From positions 7,316,001 through 7,380,000 of the forward strand of contig CM059621.1 of assembly GCA_030435675.1 (NCBI GenBank): a stretch of 64,000 nt of DNA, in the 5' to 3' direction. The notes under the pieces are model-generated. The model ran no database searches. It was given only the letters and a program-made list of their open reading frames with translations, and was not told the origin of the DNA. The position numbers were made by a program, and so were the translations under genes. Position 1 is the stretch's first letter; the number at the start of each line of letters is the position of its first letter. Below are positions 11,001 through 22,900 of this stretch, piece after piece. Source of the DNA: Steinernema hermaphroditum (Eukaryota; Nematoda; Chromadorea; Rhabditida; Steinernematidae).

Positions 11001-12762
11001 GCCAGATAGTCCCTCGCATTGACGTGGTCCGGGTCGGTGAGCTCCTTCATGAGTTGTGGCGGGTTTTGCAGCAGGTAGAACATCCTTTTCATGTGTTCCG
11101 CGTCAACTTTTCCGCCGTGACAGCACCCTTGCCATCCTCGCCTCTTCTCCGGCGGATTCATGCGCGCTCCACAGTGCTGGCAGGGGATGTTGAAGGTTCC
11201 TGGGGACCATGGCGGGACGCGATGGGTGGCACTCTGTGCGGCGCATCCACGGCCAGGGTGATCCAGCTGGCAGGTCTTGTAGTGGATTTTGGTAAGGCCT
11301 TTCGTCTTTCGGCGTTTTCGACGGGGCCCTGACGTACTCGCCGGGCTGTTCAGCGCCAGTGATCTGATGCTTGTTGCCAGCGAGGCTGCGTGTTTCGTTA
11401 GATCTTGAGTGGTTTGTATCTGCTCCAGTGCTACCACAAAGTCCACCGGGTCCTTGGTTACCGCGGCGGTGAAGGCCACCAAGTTCTGCGCGTCGTCTGT
11501 TGCTGTGTCCTCCGGTTTGCGCTTCGCAGCTTGTCTCTTCTCGGCGTTCTTCTGTCGGCGCTTGACGTTCTTCGGGTCCATCTTCAGCACTCTCTTGGAG
11601 GGCTGTGGCGGTACCGGGCTCAACACTGTCATCTTCTCTTTCTTCTTCTGCTCTTCCTCTTCTTCTTTTTTGATAGCCTTGCGTGCCTTGTCATATTGCG
11701 CTTTCTGTTGTTTCTGCTGCGCAGTCATTGGTTGTCTGGTGGCACGTCTCTTTGCGTTTTCCGCCGACTTCTGTTGCTCAGTTTGCGAGAGGCGCTTGAG
11801 CGACATGAGTTCACTTTTTTTCGCGTTCAGAGTCTCTCTGTTCTTGGCGCGGTGTCTATCTTGTCGAGCTTTCTCCGAGCTGTATTCTGCGGTTCCATCG
11901 AACTGCTGCTTGTAGCCTTTCATCTGCGACCGCAAGAAGTCCATGCCTTGTTGTACGGCGTCCATGGAGGCGGTGTCAGCTTCTTCGTCGTCCTCGCTAT
12001 TCTCTTCCGATTCCATCTGCCGCATTTGGGCCAAGAGATCCGCGATCTCCGGATTTTCATGCGCCGCCTTCTTCTGTGATGCCGGCTCCACTTTGATCAC
12101 CTTCTATAAATGTTTCTTGTATATTGAATTTATGGAATTACTTACCCCTAACACAGAGGTGCTCTGTTGTGGCGCTGTGTCTTGTTGCTGCGCGTGGATG
12201 GTAGCGTGGAACGCCTTGAATTCGGCAAGGGCTTCCTGAAGGCGCTTCTCGGCCTGTTCGGCCTGTTCGTAGCTCACTTGTGGAGCTTTCGGTTGAACAC
12301 GCTTTCCTTGAGCATCGACAGGAATGACGCTGGGATCGGCTACCGCTTTCCTGTGGTCCAGTGCTTTCTGCATGTCTCGTCTTGCCTGCGCGATGTCATC
12401 GGCAAAGTTTCTGAGCGCCTGGAAAAGTAATGTATGGAATGTAGTTTCTTTCGGCTAGACCTACACTTGTGACCACGTGAGGGTACATGCGCATCAGTCT
12501 CGCGCGGTACTCATTCCGCAGGCGGTTCGCGTATGTTTTAATGTCGGTGACGCCCGGCTCACGGATGTCAACGACGCGCATCTGTCCTACGCCTTGCTCG
12601 GGTCGTGGTACTGCTCGTAGATAATGCAGTGCATTATCTATGACGTGAATACCACAGTTATACCCGTCCTTTTGATACAGCTGTAGCGTTCGTGGGGCAA
12701 ACTGTACGGAGCACGGCTCTTGCGGTGCAGCCCTGTGGAGCACATCCTGCACGATGTGTGCT
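5058..12762 (-). CDS. Helitron RepHel polyprotein with C48 (Ulp1-like) modules at both ends (5' partial)
   Basis: Ten exons: 12762-12465, 12418-12145, 12103-10625, 10580-10316, 10270-8250, 8204-6845, 6799-6465, 6419-5811, 5766-5512 and 5465-5058, about 2,434 codons without a stop. Order of parts: C-terminal half of a Ulp1/C48 protease with catalytic Cys (YQKDGYNCGIHVIDNA, Cys codon 12654-12656); Lys/Glu-rich coiled coil; Cys/His zinc finger (CQHCGARMNPPEK, CCHGG); Helitron N-domain; HUH Rep (GMPHIHMVI near 9230, two-tyrosine motif YVMKYICKG near 8750); Pif1 helicase (GEGGTGKT near 7590, IIIDEVSM, NTINKAQGQTL, GQLYVALSRV near 6230); second C48 module with HWAMAIADLDW near 5570 but Ser where Cys is expected (QDDNFNSAIFAV). 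Rep nicks and joins DNA and the helicase unwinds it during rolling-circle transposition. The His/Asp half of the first protease is missing at the right edge. All joins keep phase. Confidence 0.88.
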
Positions 12763-13202
12763 GAACCAGTCGCCACTCGACCATTACGACATTATCACAG
12801 TTAATCGCCGTTTGTCTTCGTTGCGCAACCCTCTCCTCCCCGGCGCCCGGCGCTGACAGTCGCGTCGAGTGGACGCGACATGACATCTCAAACATCGCCT
12901 TCCGACCTCTTAATCGTCACTTAAATGATACCTACCGTCAGCGGCCTACTGTAACCCGACTCTCCCCGTCGGATAAGTGGATAATGAGCGGATTTTCGCC
13001 TGCTGTTTGTCCACCGGATAATGCGGCGACGTGACGGCCGCCGCTCGTCGCGGGACCTTTACCGTATTAACGCAATATTTAAGGGATCAGAGGGCCATCT
13101 GCTCGCAACCGAGTTTTCCGGGCAAAAATTGGCAGTTTTATGCCTTGGTTGAGCGTTTTCTTGATTTGTGTGGAGGCATCCCCGCTTGATTCTAAAAGGA
13201 AC
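12763..13202. repeat. 440-bp direct repeat, right copy
   Basis: Same orientation as 3963-4402 and 439 of 440 bases identical. It cuts straight into the C48 coding sequence at 12762, so the element's upstream part is absent here. On the other side it meets unrelated sequence at 13203. Confidence 0.95.
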
Positions 13203-14342
13203 GGCTGAAGTGATAAATGGAACAAGAATCAGATTGATGTGATGAAACATTCGAAGGATAATTAAGCTTGCTATAGAAGTATTTCTATTTCTGAAACTAA
13301 AAGGCAGGCAACTTTAGATCGAATGGTTTTGACCGACCCGAAACCTGGTCCCTCACGAAGTCAGCGCGGAAGAAGCTCGCGACCGCTCAACGACGGATGG
13401 AGAGGCCAATTCAGTTCTGGAATCTAAAATTTTGTTTCCGACCGATATTCTCCACAGAATTCTCCAACTGAGTTTTGGTTTTTTGTAGCAAGTATTCTGG
13501 CTATTCCTTTGACCCTCAAAATTCTGACCGATGTTTGTCCAATTCAAGTCATCAAACGTTTCCCTGGAATGCAAAGTCTGAAATCTAGTTCCCGCGCTCT
13601 ATTCTTGGATATTCAAGCGTTCTGAACGCCGATTTGACTTAGATTTGGTAAATACCGTCGAGTAAATTCAAAAATATTTCCAACTCGGATTTACGATAAA
13701 CAACTCAATGGTTTGTATGGACTTCCCAAAAGATGAGTCCAGTTATTTAGGGAGAAGCCATCTTTCTATCGAGCGATCTTTCAGTTTCCAGATTTAGATG
13801 TTTCATTTCTCGTTTGTTCCGAGTTGCACTACTTTATTTCATCTTTGAAGACATTCTAGAGAAGAAGGTCTGGCGAAGACGCCAAGCCACCATAGACTCC
13901 CCGAAGAGAAGTCTGGAGCAAGCCTAGGAAGGAATTACTTTAGTTAGTTTGTAAATAGTTTGTAAATCAACTTGATCTCACCTGAACTTGATATGGATTA
14001 GCGTCTGGCCAAGACGGCCCGATTCAACCCACCGGAACCGAAGAGTCTTCTGAAGGTAGCTTGTAAATCCTAACAAAGATTGTCACTGCACGTGACTCGG
14101 TTCGCCAGGAATCCCCGCGCAGTTTACATTCAGACCACCTCATCTGCTCATTTGCCGCGCGATGTGGGAGCCGTCTGGCACTCCCGGTTTCCCCATTACA
14201 AGCCAACAGCAAGGGCAACGGCGTCTTACGAGCCTTTGAAAGTAGAGAACACATGTTATTTAATAGGGTATATTACATAGATACAAACAGGCTCGTATGA
14301 GTTGGCTTATACTCCGGATATGCTTTGCATAGCCAGCCAGAT
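13203..14342. other. Intergenic, no gene seen
   Basis: AT-rich DNA between the right 440-bp repeat and the 3' end of the first mannosidase gene. It would contain that gene's 3' UTR. No ORF, RNA gene or repeat that I could support. Confidence 0.55.
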
Positions 14343-17300
14343 TCATCTAGCGCGCACTTCCAGTCGGAACGTCTTGATATCCATTGGGGCAATCATCACG
14401 TCAGTGCCATCTAACAACAATGGGAATATCGACCTCTCGACGCTTAACAAACCTTTCGACGATGACCGAGATACTCTGATAGGATTCCTCGTTTGGAAGG
14501 CGGACGCCTTGATGCGCTCGTTGGCGCCGAGAGTGAGCTCTTCCACATTTACGATCTCGAAGCCGGCGAACATTCCCTAGGACAGAGGATCTTCGTGAAC
14601 AGAAGAGAGATGTTACCTTCAGGTCGATGTTGAAGGGCGCCGAGAGGACCTTGTCGTCGGTGTTCTGGAGGATGTGCTCCAGGCGGAGGATGAGGACGCC
14701 CTTCTTGACGAGCTCGAGGGTGAGGACGTTGAGTTGAGGGGGCAGTGGGGTGAGGAGTCCGCTGAACTCGGTCTTCCTCTGCTTCAAGTAGTCCTCCACG
14801 GGAGTGCGCAGCTCGGCGAACGTGAGGAAGGGCTCGTGGAAGACTTCCTGGGCGAGCACGCGCTGCTTCAGCTTCGCGTCGCCGGCCGCCTCGAGCATCA
14901 AGAAGTGGCTGCCTGTGGCTACGAGACCCTTTCCTGTCCTCCCAGGCTCGTCCAGAGGCTCTTCGACGCCCCAGTGGTCGTCGTGGAAGGCACGACGGTG
15001 GACCATAAGTTCGATCTGGCCGTCCTGGAGGCTGGAGCCTCCCTGCGAGCGATCGGTGCACACGGTCAGCTGGCTCTGGGCGTCTTTGATGTAGACGGTG
15101 GAGGTGATGGGGAAGTAGTTGGCCGCCACGGGTTCGGTGTTCTCGTAGGTGTAGGCCGGCGCGGAGTTCCTCCTCCGTTCCATCATCTGGCGACCATTAG
15201 AGTCCGTGTAGAAGTAGCCGTCGGAGGCGATGTCGGTGGTGAAGCGTGAAATGACTTCCTTGGCCACCGGGTTACTATAATGAGCGATTGGAACTCGGAG
15301 TGGGGACCGAACGTACACTTTCTCCTTGGGAATGGGTCCGACGGTCCACTGGAATTCGACGACCTTCTTGTTGGCCACGAGACGGATGACCTGGCTGACC
15401 CACGGACTGAAGACCTGCCGCACCTCGACCAGCAGATTCGTCTGAAAGCGCCACTGAGGGGCTGCAAAGAGAGGCCACCCACCTTGACGATCTTGAGCGA
15501 AGCGCTGGGCGCCACGGGGAAGGATTCGGAGCCGTTGGGACGGAAGATGTAGGCGCCGGTGGGCTGGATGTGGTCGTTGCCCATCCCCTTGTAGAAGAGG
15601 AACTCCTGGCGCAGAGGCTTCGTCGTCTTCGAGGCCAGGTCGGTGAAGGCCTTGAGGAGGCCGTTGGCGTCGAAGGTCAGCTCCACGGCACCGTTGGATA
15701 CGGTAGTCTCGTTGGTCTTGAGGTTCCGGCGCCAGCGCGTCGTGGCGTTCTTCTGACGCCGCAGCTTCTCGAGTCTCTGCGCGTCTTCGACGCCACTCTG
15801 CTGGCCGACGACGAAGTAGGTGACGAAGCCGAGAGGGGGGACGGTGACGCTGAACTGCAACTCGAAGGGCGCGCGGCCTTCGGACGGCAGTTGGCTGGTG
15901 AGGAACGATTTGACGACCTGCAACCGTTAAAGGTACAGTACTTGGTCTATGGTTACCTCGCTCTGGATCTCGGCTCCTTTGGGGTCGAACACCTTCGCCG
16001 CCTGGAAGTGGAGGGGAACGCGGACGATGCGGACCACGGCCTGGGTGTAGGAGTTGCAGACGGTGACTGTAAAGTTGGGACTCTTCCTGCAGCCCCAACC
16101 TTAGAAAAGGGTTTTGGAGTCTTCGCTTACTGGGATATGTCGCAGTTCGTTTCGTTTAAAAGACAGAATCTCTGTGCTGCAAGGCTGGAAGTTGTGCTGG
16201 ATCCGTTTTTGGTCAACTTCTCAATGATATCCTTGAGACACTCCTGCAAAGAACACCCAAGTTGCATCAAAGAGCCTCAAATAATGCGATCAAGTAATGC
16301 GATTGTGCACAGTAGAGCGAAGCTTAGTTTTTTGGGTAGGCCATTTCAAACGCCTCCGTCGTAGCTTCAGCGCTCCGGATTTGAAGTTTTCATCTAGGTG
16401 GGCATGGGAATATACTACGAGTCGGCTTCACGCTTCCAGACATTATTCTCAAGTCCGACAGCTACTCAAAAAGAAACATTTCTGATTAGACGCTTTAAAT
16501 CAACTGTCACCACGCCCCGAAATGAGTCTTCCTCTTACAGTACCCGCCGAAGCAGGATTTTCTAGGCCGTCTGCCGAAACAAGACAGTCTATATGCAAAG
16601 AGCCATCCCTATGCTGAGGACTACCATGTATGGGGACTTCGCCTCCACCCCGCGATGCTGTGAGGTACCACTCCCACCGATTATAAAGCTAAATCCTTTA
16701 TAGAAATAAATTTAATCCGAGGCGCTTGAATTCGGAAAAGACAAATCCCAAATGGGATGCATAGAACGCCCATATCGACCAAAGAACTTACCGTTCCCTG
16801 CTGCCATCCCTTGTAGAGCTGCAAGGAGTAGTCGTTCGTAACGTTTTGCTTTGCGGTTCCACTAGAAGTCACGGACAGATAAAATCTGTTCGAGAAGGAG
16901 ATGACCTACGTAACAGCATCGTGGTGCTGGGTGAGAGCCGTCGCACGATCCAGCTTCGAAAACCACTTGGTAGCTCCGCCGTTCACGAAAGCCAGCGCAT
17001 CCAATTTTTTGAGAAGCTGAACAAACTCAGGTTAGGACTCAACCCGGCCCCTCTTCATACCTGCATGAAAGCATTCGATTCGCGAATGAAACGTTTAAAG
17101 GTGGGACGGCTGGTGAAGTAGCCTGTCCAGTAGGAATGGTTAGAACTGGCGTAGGGGAACAAGTCGTCGCTCTTCTTCTCCACGTGCACTCCTGAGCCAG
17201 TTAGGGCATCGACGTAGCATGAGGGAGTGGAGTAGAAGACCTTGACGGTGCCGTTGGCCTTCTCGTTGACGTACTTGATCAGTTTGTCCAGGTTCGTGTA

Positions 17301-18372
17301 CCACGTGTTGGCGTTACTATACTGGAAGTCGCTTCCCATGAGCAGCATGATGTGGTTGTGGCGCTGCGCCGACCGCTGCTTCTTGATGTGCTCGACGAAC
17401 ATCTGGACCTTTTGGTCGACGTTGTAGCCCTCCAACTCCTCGTTGTCCATGATCGGATCATCGCCGCAGAAGCGGTCGAAGCAGAAACCGGGAGGGGGGC
17501 CGTAGTTGTCCTGGAAGAACGCCCCCGTCAGGATGGTGGTTTTGAGGTCGTCGGAGGAGTCCCAGACGAACTCCAGGTTCCTCTCTTGGATCCGCTTCGC
17601 CTTCTCCAGGTAGTGCATCCGCGCGAAGAAGAGCGCGTTGAACCCGAACTGAAAAGTGGTCATTGAGTAAAGCGGCAAAGAGAGAGCCTGGTCTTAGAAT
17701 GGCCACTTAGATGACTTTAGATGACTGACCTTGGAGCAGAGGTTGGCGTACTCCTTGCTGTGTCCGAAGGGATCGATCTGCCAGCCGACTTTGGGACGTC
17801 CACACTCGCCGAAGGTCCGGTTGAGGTATTGTAGTCCCCAGCTCATCTGGTCGATGATCTCGATGTAGTGCGAGGCGGCCTCGTCGTTCTGCACCCATCC
17901 GCCGCCAATCATCTCGATCTGCCCATTCTGGATGAGCTTCTTGAGCCGCTCGTGCTGGCGCTCGTCGTGGGTGAGCATCCAGCGCCAGAGGAAACCCGTC
18001 TCGGCGAGGGAGAAGCGCCGCGAGGGGTCCTTCTCCAGCTCGTCGATTACGGTATTGTAGATGTACTGTACCCCGACGGCCACAAGCTCGCGCTTCGCTG
18101 GAAACGTCTCTCGGTTACGGTAGCGGTGTGGGTGGGCTTACATCCCCAGTAGTACTGGTCGACCGTCTTGATCCAGCCGAGATCGTCGTGGGTGTGGCAG
18201 ATGAGATGCACGTTGAGGACATCCTCGTTCTGGGTGTAGGCCGGACAGTTCTAAAGGCGCCATTTTAGGGGGACAGGGGACGGGGAGAGGGCACCTGCCA
18301 GGAGCACTTGTCCGCCGCCGCCAACACGAGGAGATGCAAAAGCGACGCCGCGACGAGGACGCTCGACCTCAT
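14343..18372 (-). CDS. Lysosomal alpha-mannosidase (GH38), copy A
   Basis: Removes alpha-linked mannose from N-glycan fragments in the lysosome. Twelve exons: 18372-18295, 18250-18142, 18097-17730, 17648-17061, 17016-16910, 16861-16792, 16243-16131, 16086-15957, 15917-15483, 15441-15317, 15274-14617 and 14576-14343, giving 1,004 aa, close to the human enzyme. Exon 1 is a signal peptide ([20 protein letters not shown]). Exon 2 has the zinc motif HTHDDLGW. Exon 3 has [14 protein letters not shown] and the nucleophile region WQIDPFGHS. Exon 4 has MGSDFQY and YSTPSCY. Exons 5-6 join to give QHHDAVTGTAKQNV. Exon 11 includes FYTDSNGR and [10 protein letters not shown]; the C-terminus has APMDIKTF. 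Every splice keeps phase and no active-site residue looks lost. It is the left member of a tandem pair with 19962-24253. Retaining GH38 family assignment is firm. Confidence 0.93.
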
Positions 18373-18403
18373 CGCACAGAGTTGTCCACTGAAACTGGGC
18401 AGA

Positions 18404-19055
18404 AGTGGAAGAGGGCCTCGAGGCAATTAATCTCGAGATCACGAGTGGAGCGCCGCTGGCACGAGGAAGACCGCTGGACGACGGATGGGCTTTGGTTGCA
18501 AAAGAGAGTAAAAACAAAATATATTTGGGGTTTAAGTTCGGCGCCGGAAAGTTCGCAGCGGCAAATCGATCAGCGATTGAACGCCGCGACCTTCGAAGTT
18601 CGATCTAATCTTTTTTTACTGCGATAAAGTGTGAAAAATGGTGAGAATTCCATCCTAGCAGCTTGTATGACGAACACGAGCATAACATTCGGCTCTGAAC
18701 TGAATGTGGCATCGGCTTTTGGATACCTTTTGGATACAGCAACCGAATGTCCTTCTGTGATGCTGTCGGCCACGCAGAGAACTGCACCACTTAGGATGCA
18801 TCTCGGTCAGAAAGTATTCGATTTTCGAGCATTCCACTCCCTCGTTGCGGAAGAACTTAATGTTATTTATCACTGGGCCACTTTCCACAAATCTGATTTC
18901 CAAACAAGAAGAGTTAGAATAAGCAAGCAGGCAGCTATAAAATGGTATTATTTCTTGGGGTATTGATGATTCCACAAAGCACACTTCAGTACTTGTTTAG
19001 AGATATCTGTCAAGAATGGGTTCACGTAACCAGGCCCAGGGCATGACGAGCGAAC
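18404..19055. other. Spacer upstream of mannosidase copy A
   Basis: Unique sequence beginning exactly where similarity to copy B's upstream region ends (18403 versus 24284). Presumably contains the copy A promoter, with only about 30 bp of 5' flank shared with copy B. No gene seen. Confidence 0.5.
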
Positions 19056-19420
19056 CGTTGTCGAGATCGACGAATCGTTCTTTTAAAGAGCGAAGTACAA
19101 TCGTGGACTCCGGTGAAGACAGTTCTGGGTATTCGGGGTGGTCAAGCGCGGCATGACTGACAGTCGTCCTTTCCCGATCCATCGACAGCGAAGTGCAGCG
19201 GATCTCATTCCGATCATCTTCGACCATTACACGACGGTCGTCAGTGACGGATGGGCACTGGCCACCCTCGGCGTCCACCGCCATCGGTGGGTATCATCAT
19301 CTGAACAACGGACCAACCCCTTGGACTTGGACGTCGGAAGCGGCTTTTCTGAACAACGAAGATGCCTCATCTTCGAATAGCACCTGGTACGACAACCTGA
19401 CCAGCGGTCGGGCCGTCGCC
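19056..19420 (+). pseudogene. Degenerate Merlin / ISXO2-type (IS1595-like) DDE transposase
   Basis: One plus frame reads VVEIDESFF, stop, RAKYNRG, stop, then WVFGVVKRGM and RSAADLIPIIFDHY, then VVSDGWALATLG; the match to GYTHLTVNH continues in another frame as GGYHHLNN. These are the signature blocks of ISXO2-like transposases, used by eukaryotic Merlin DNA transposons: first catalytic Asp in EIDES and second in VVSDGW. Two in-frame stops and at least one frameshift show it is dead. The third catalytic residue is not clearly preserved and I could not define terminal repeats. It lies between the two mannosidase copies. Confidence 0.7.
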
Positions 19421-19961
19421 CCATTCCTCGTCCGGCCACGGACCTTCGTCGCTTGCCTTCAGTTCACTTATGCGCTGTGATATTTGATGCTTTTTCCATA
19501 TAAAAGATAGTTGAAGACGAGTCTCCCTTAGGGCCTCCTCAGTAGCCATTGAAACCGAACTCGAGATAAGCCGCCACTACAGCCCCTTTATCTTCGTCGA
19601 GGCGATCACCTTCTTCAAGCGACTCAGCTGACTCGGATATCCTTGCCGGCGGGTCCGACGTCTTTTCGAACAGATCGGATTAATCTCCAGATTGGACAGC
19701 TTCATTGTAGATACGTTACCATCGCCACCTACAGGTGTTTGCTCTGACAAGCGGACTGTTCTGGACTATTTATCGCGTGCGACTCCTGCGACGCCTTCCG
19801 TCAAAGGGACTACGAACGACGACGCATGGACATCAGGCAGACAGCGCTTGGCACCTCCTGCAAAGTTGGCCACCTTGAAAGGGTACCCTTAATCGAAATA
19901 ATGTTGATACATAGTGCTACATGTTCTCGATCGCTAAGCGATTTATTGTTACAACACTCAA

Positions 19962-22900
19962 CTACTGCACAGGACGCACTTCAAGTCTGAACGTCTTTAT
20001 GTCCATTGGACCCATTTTCACATTGGTTTTGCCTAAAGAACTCACTTTTAACATCGAATTTTCTTTTTTTCTAATAGCAAACCTGTTGACGAAAGACGCG
20101 AAAATCGAAGTGGGCTTTGAGTGCTGAAATCTGACGATACGATACGCTCGTTGGCGCCGAGAGTGAGCTCTTCCACATTTACGATCTCGAAGCCGGCGAA
20201 CATTCCCTAGGACAGAGAATCTTCGTGAACAGAGGCGAGACCTGTTACCTTGAGGTCAATGTTAAAGGGCGCCGAGAGGACCTTGTCGTCGATGTTCTGG
20301 AGGATGTGCTCCAGGCGGAGGATGAGGACGCCCTTCTTGACGAGCTCGAGGGTGAGGACGTTGAGTTGAGGGGGCAGTGGGGTGAGGAGTCCGCTGAACT
20401 CGGTCTTCCTCTGCTTCAAGTAGTCCTCCACGGGAGTGCGCAGCTCGGCGAACGTGAGGAAGGGCTCGTGGAAGACTTCCTGGGCGAGCACGCGCTGCTT
20501 CAGCTTCGCGTCGCCGGCCGCCTCGAGCATCAGGAAGTGGCTGCCTGTGGCTACTAGACCCTTTCCTGTCCTCCCAGGCTCGTCCAGAGGCTCTTCGACG
20601 CCCCAGTGGTCGTCGTGGAAGGCACGACGGTGGACCATAAGTTCGATCTGGCCGTCCTGGAGGCTGGAGCCTCCCTGCGAGCGATCGGTGCACACGGTCA
20701 GCTGGCTCTGGGCGTCTTTGATGTAGACGGTGGAGGTGATGGGGAAGTAGTTGGCCGCCACGGGTTCGGTGTTCTCGTAGGTGTAGGCTGGCGCGGAGTT
20801 CCTCCTCCGTTCCATCATCTGGCGACCATTAGAGTCCGTGTAGAAGTAGCCGTCGGAGGCGATGTCGGTGGTGAAGCGTGAAATGACCTCCTTGGCCACC
20901 GGGTTACTGTAATGAGCGACTGGAACTTGGAGTGGGGGACCGAACGTACACTTTCTCCTTGGGAATAGGTCCGACGGTCCACTGGAACTCGACGACCTTC
21001 TTGTTGGCCACGAGACGGATGACCTGGCTGACCCACGGGCTGAAGACCTGCCGCATCTCGACCAGCAGATTCGTCTGAAAGCGCCACTGAGGGGCTGCAA
21101 AGAGAGGCCACGCACCTTGACGATCTTCAGGGAGGCGCTGGGCGCCACGGGGAAGGGTTTGGAGCCGTTGGGACGGAAGATGTAGGCGCCGGTGGGCTGG
21201 ATGTGGTCGTTGCCCATCCCCTTGTAGAAGAGGAACTCCTGGCGCAGAGGCTTTGTCGTCTTCGAGGCCAGGTCGGTGAAGGCCTTGAGGAGGCCGTTGG
21301 CGTCGAAGGTCAGCTCGACGACGCCATTGGATACGGTAGTCTCGTTGGTCTTGAGGTTCCGGCGCCAGCGCGTCGTGGCGTTCTTCTGACGCCGCAGCTT
21401 CTCGAGTCTCTGCGCGTCTTCGACGCCACTCTGCTGGCCGACGACGAAGTAGGTGACGAAGCCGAGAGGGGGGACGGTGACGCTGAACTGCAACTCGAAG
21501 GGCGCGCGGCCTTCGGACGGCAGTTGGCTGGTGAGGAACGATTTGACGACCTGCAACCGTTAAAAGTACAGTACTTGATCTATGGTTACCTCGCTGTGGA
21601 TCTCGACGCCTTTGGGGTCGAACACCTTCGCCGCCTGGAAGTGGAGGGGAACGCGGACGATGCGGACCACGGCCTGGATGTAGGAGTTGTAGACGGTGAC
21701 TGTAAAGTTGGGACTCTTCCTGCAGCCCCAACCTTAGAAAAGGGTTTTGGAGTCTTCGCTTACTGGGATATGTCGCAGTTCGTTTCGTTTAAAAGACAGA
21801 ATTTTTGCACAGGCAAACTAGAGGACGATTCAGTTTTCTTCGTCAGTTGATTGACCATGCCGTTTAGAGTCGCCTGAAGCACATTGTATGTTTGGATAAT
21901 CAATGTTGATGTATTGTTGCCATTAACGCATTTCGCGTCTGCGTCTATTTCGCGTCTTGTTGATTGAGTTATTTTTGATTGATTGAATATTAATCAGACT
22001 AGTAGTGCAGGAACACCTTTGTCTTAGGGATACACCCACAACGAACTCTTCGCGAACGTAACACCTACAAAGAAACATTTCGAAAACACATAAAAATAGA
22101 ATTATGACCATGTTTGAACTCTCATGTCCAGTAAACATTAAATGACTTGTCATTGACAAGGATAGTTAGATGCAGATAAAGGGCGGCCTAAGAAGCCGTC
22201 TAGGCTAGCCACGTAGCTATTACAGACGGAGAGGGAACGGAGAGGGAGACCTGTCGGACGTCATGCGTCACGTAGACGCTTCTGTCTCGTTTGATAGCGA
22301 TGTATCCCTGACGGTGAGTTATAGTCGTGTGTGTACAGAGTCATGCGCACAGGGTTTGCTTTTTTCAGGATAGACCGGTTCTCTTTTTTTCGTTCGGAAT
22401 GAATGAAGACCGGTCACATGGGGCCAAGTAGACCGACTTTTCTGTCTCATTTAACTCGGAGACCAGTCGAGCAGGGTGGCATAGACAATTCTGTCTCGTT
22501 TCCAAGTCCTGCGGGGTCATTCTCCATCTCCTGATTTTCTAGTCTGTCTACTTTGCTAGTGCTACATAAGTCGTGCTAATTTGCTCTTACTCCCTTAAAA
22601 ATAAAATATTTTCTTTTTCGAGAATGTGTCCTAATAGATTCTGCGGAATCTTATGGGTTATAGAGCCGTCCTTACAGTTCCTTGCTCCCATCCTCTGTAA
22701 AGCTGCTTGGCGTAGTCATCGGTGACCGCCTGCTTCGCAGTACCACTAAACTACGAACTAAACTAAACTATATGTTGTAATGAACATTACGTGACGGAAT
22801 CATGGTGCTGAGTAAGTGCAGTGGAACGGTCCAACTTGGAGAACCACTTCGGAGTGCCTCCATTGACGAATGCGAAGGAATCGAGCTTTTTGAGGAGCTG

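Larger units (their letters stand above)
4399..12762 (-). mobile_element. Helitron-type rolling-circle transposon, 5'-truncated, 3' hairpin intact
   Basis: Coding is on the minus strand, so the 3' end lies at the left, where a 13-bp perfect hairpin sits exactly at the boundary with the flanking repeat, as Helitron 3' hairpins do. I could not identify a clear CTRR terminus or a TC 5' end. At the right edge (12762) the element begins inside a C48 protease domain, so the true 5' end is missing. The frame stays open through ten exons, arguing for recent arrival. About 630 bp of non-coding 3' sequence (4428-5057) separates the stop from the hairpin. Confidence 0.85.

Noticed and set aside
3963..13202. 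Direct repeats as LTRs of a retrotransposon
   Set aside because: No TG...CA ends, no primer-binding site or polypurine tract, and the interior encodes HUH Rep and Pif1 helicase, not reverse transcriptase or integrase.
14401..16098. Minus ORF of 565 codons read as one protein
   Set aside because: It runs through several introns of mannosidase copy A and changes from wrong-frame to correct-frame sequence; only the segment encoding 15274-14617 and neighbouring exons is real.
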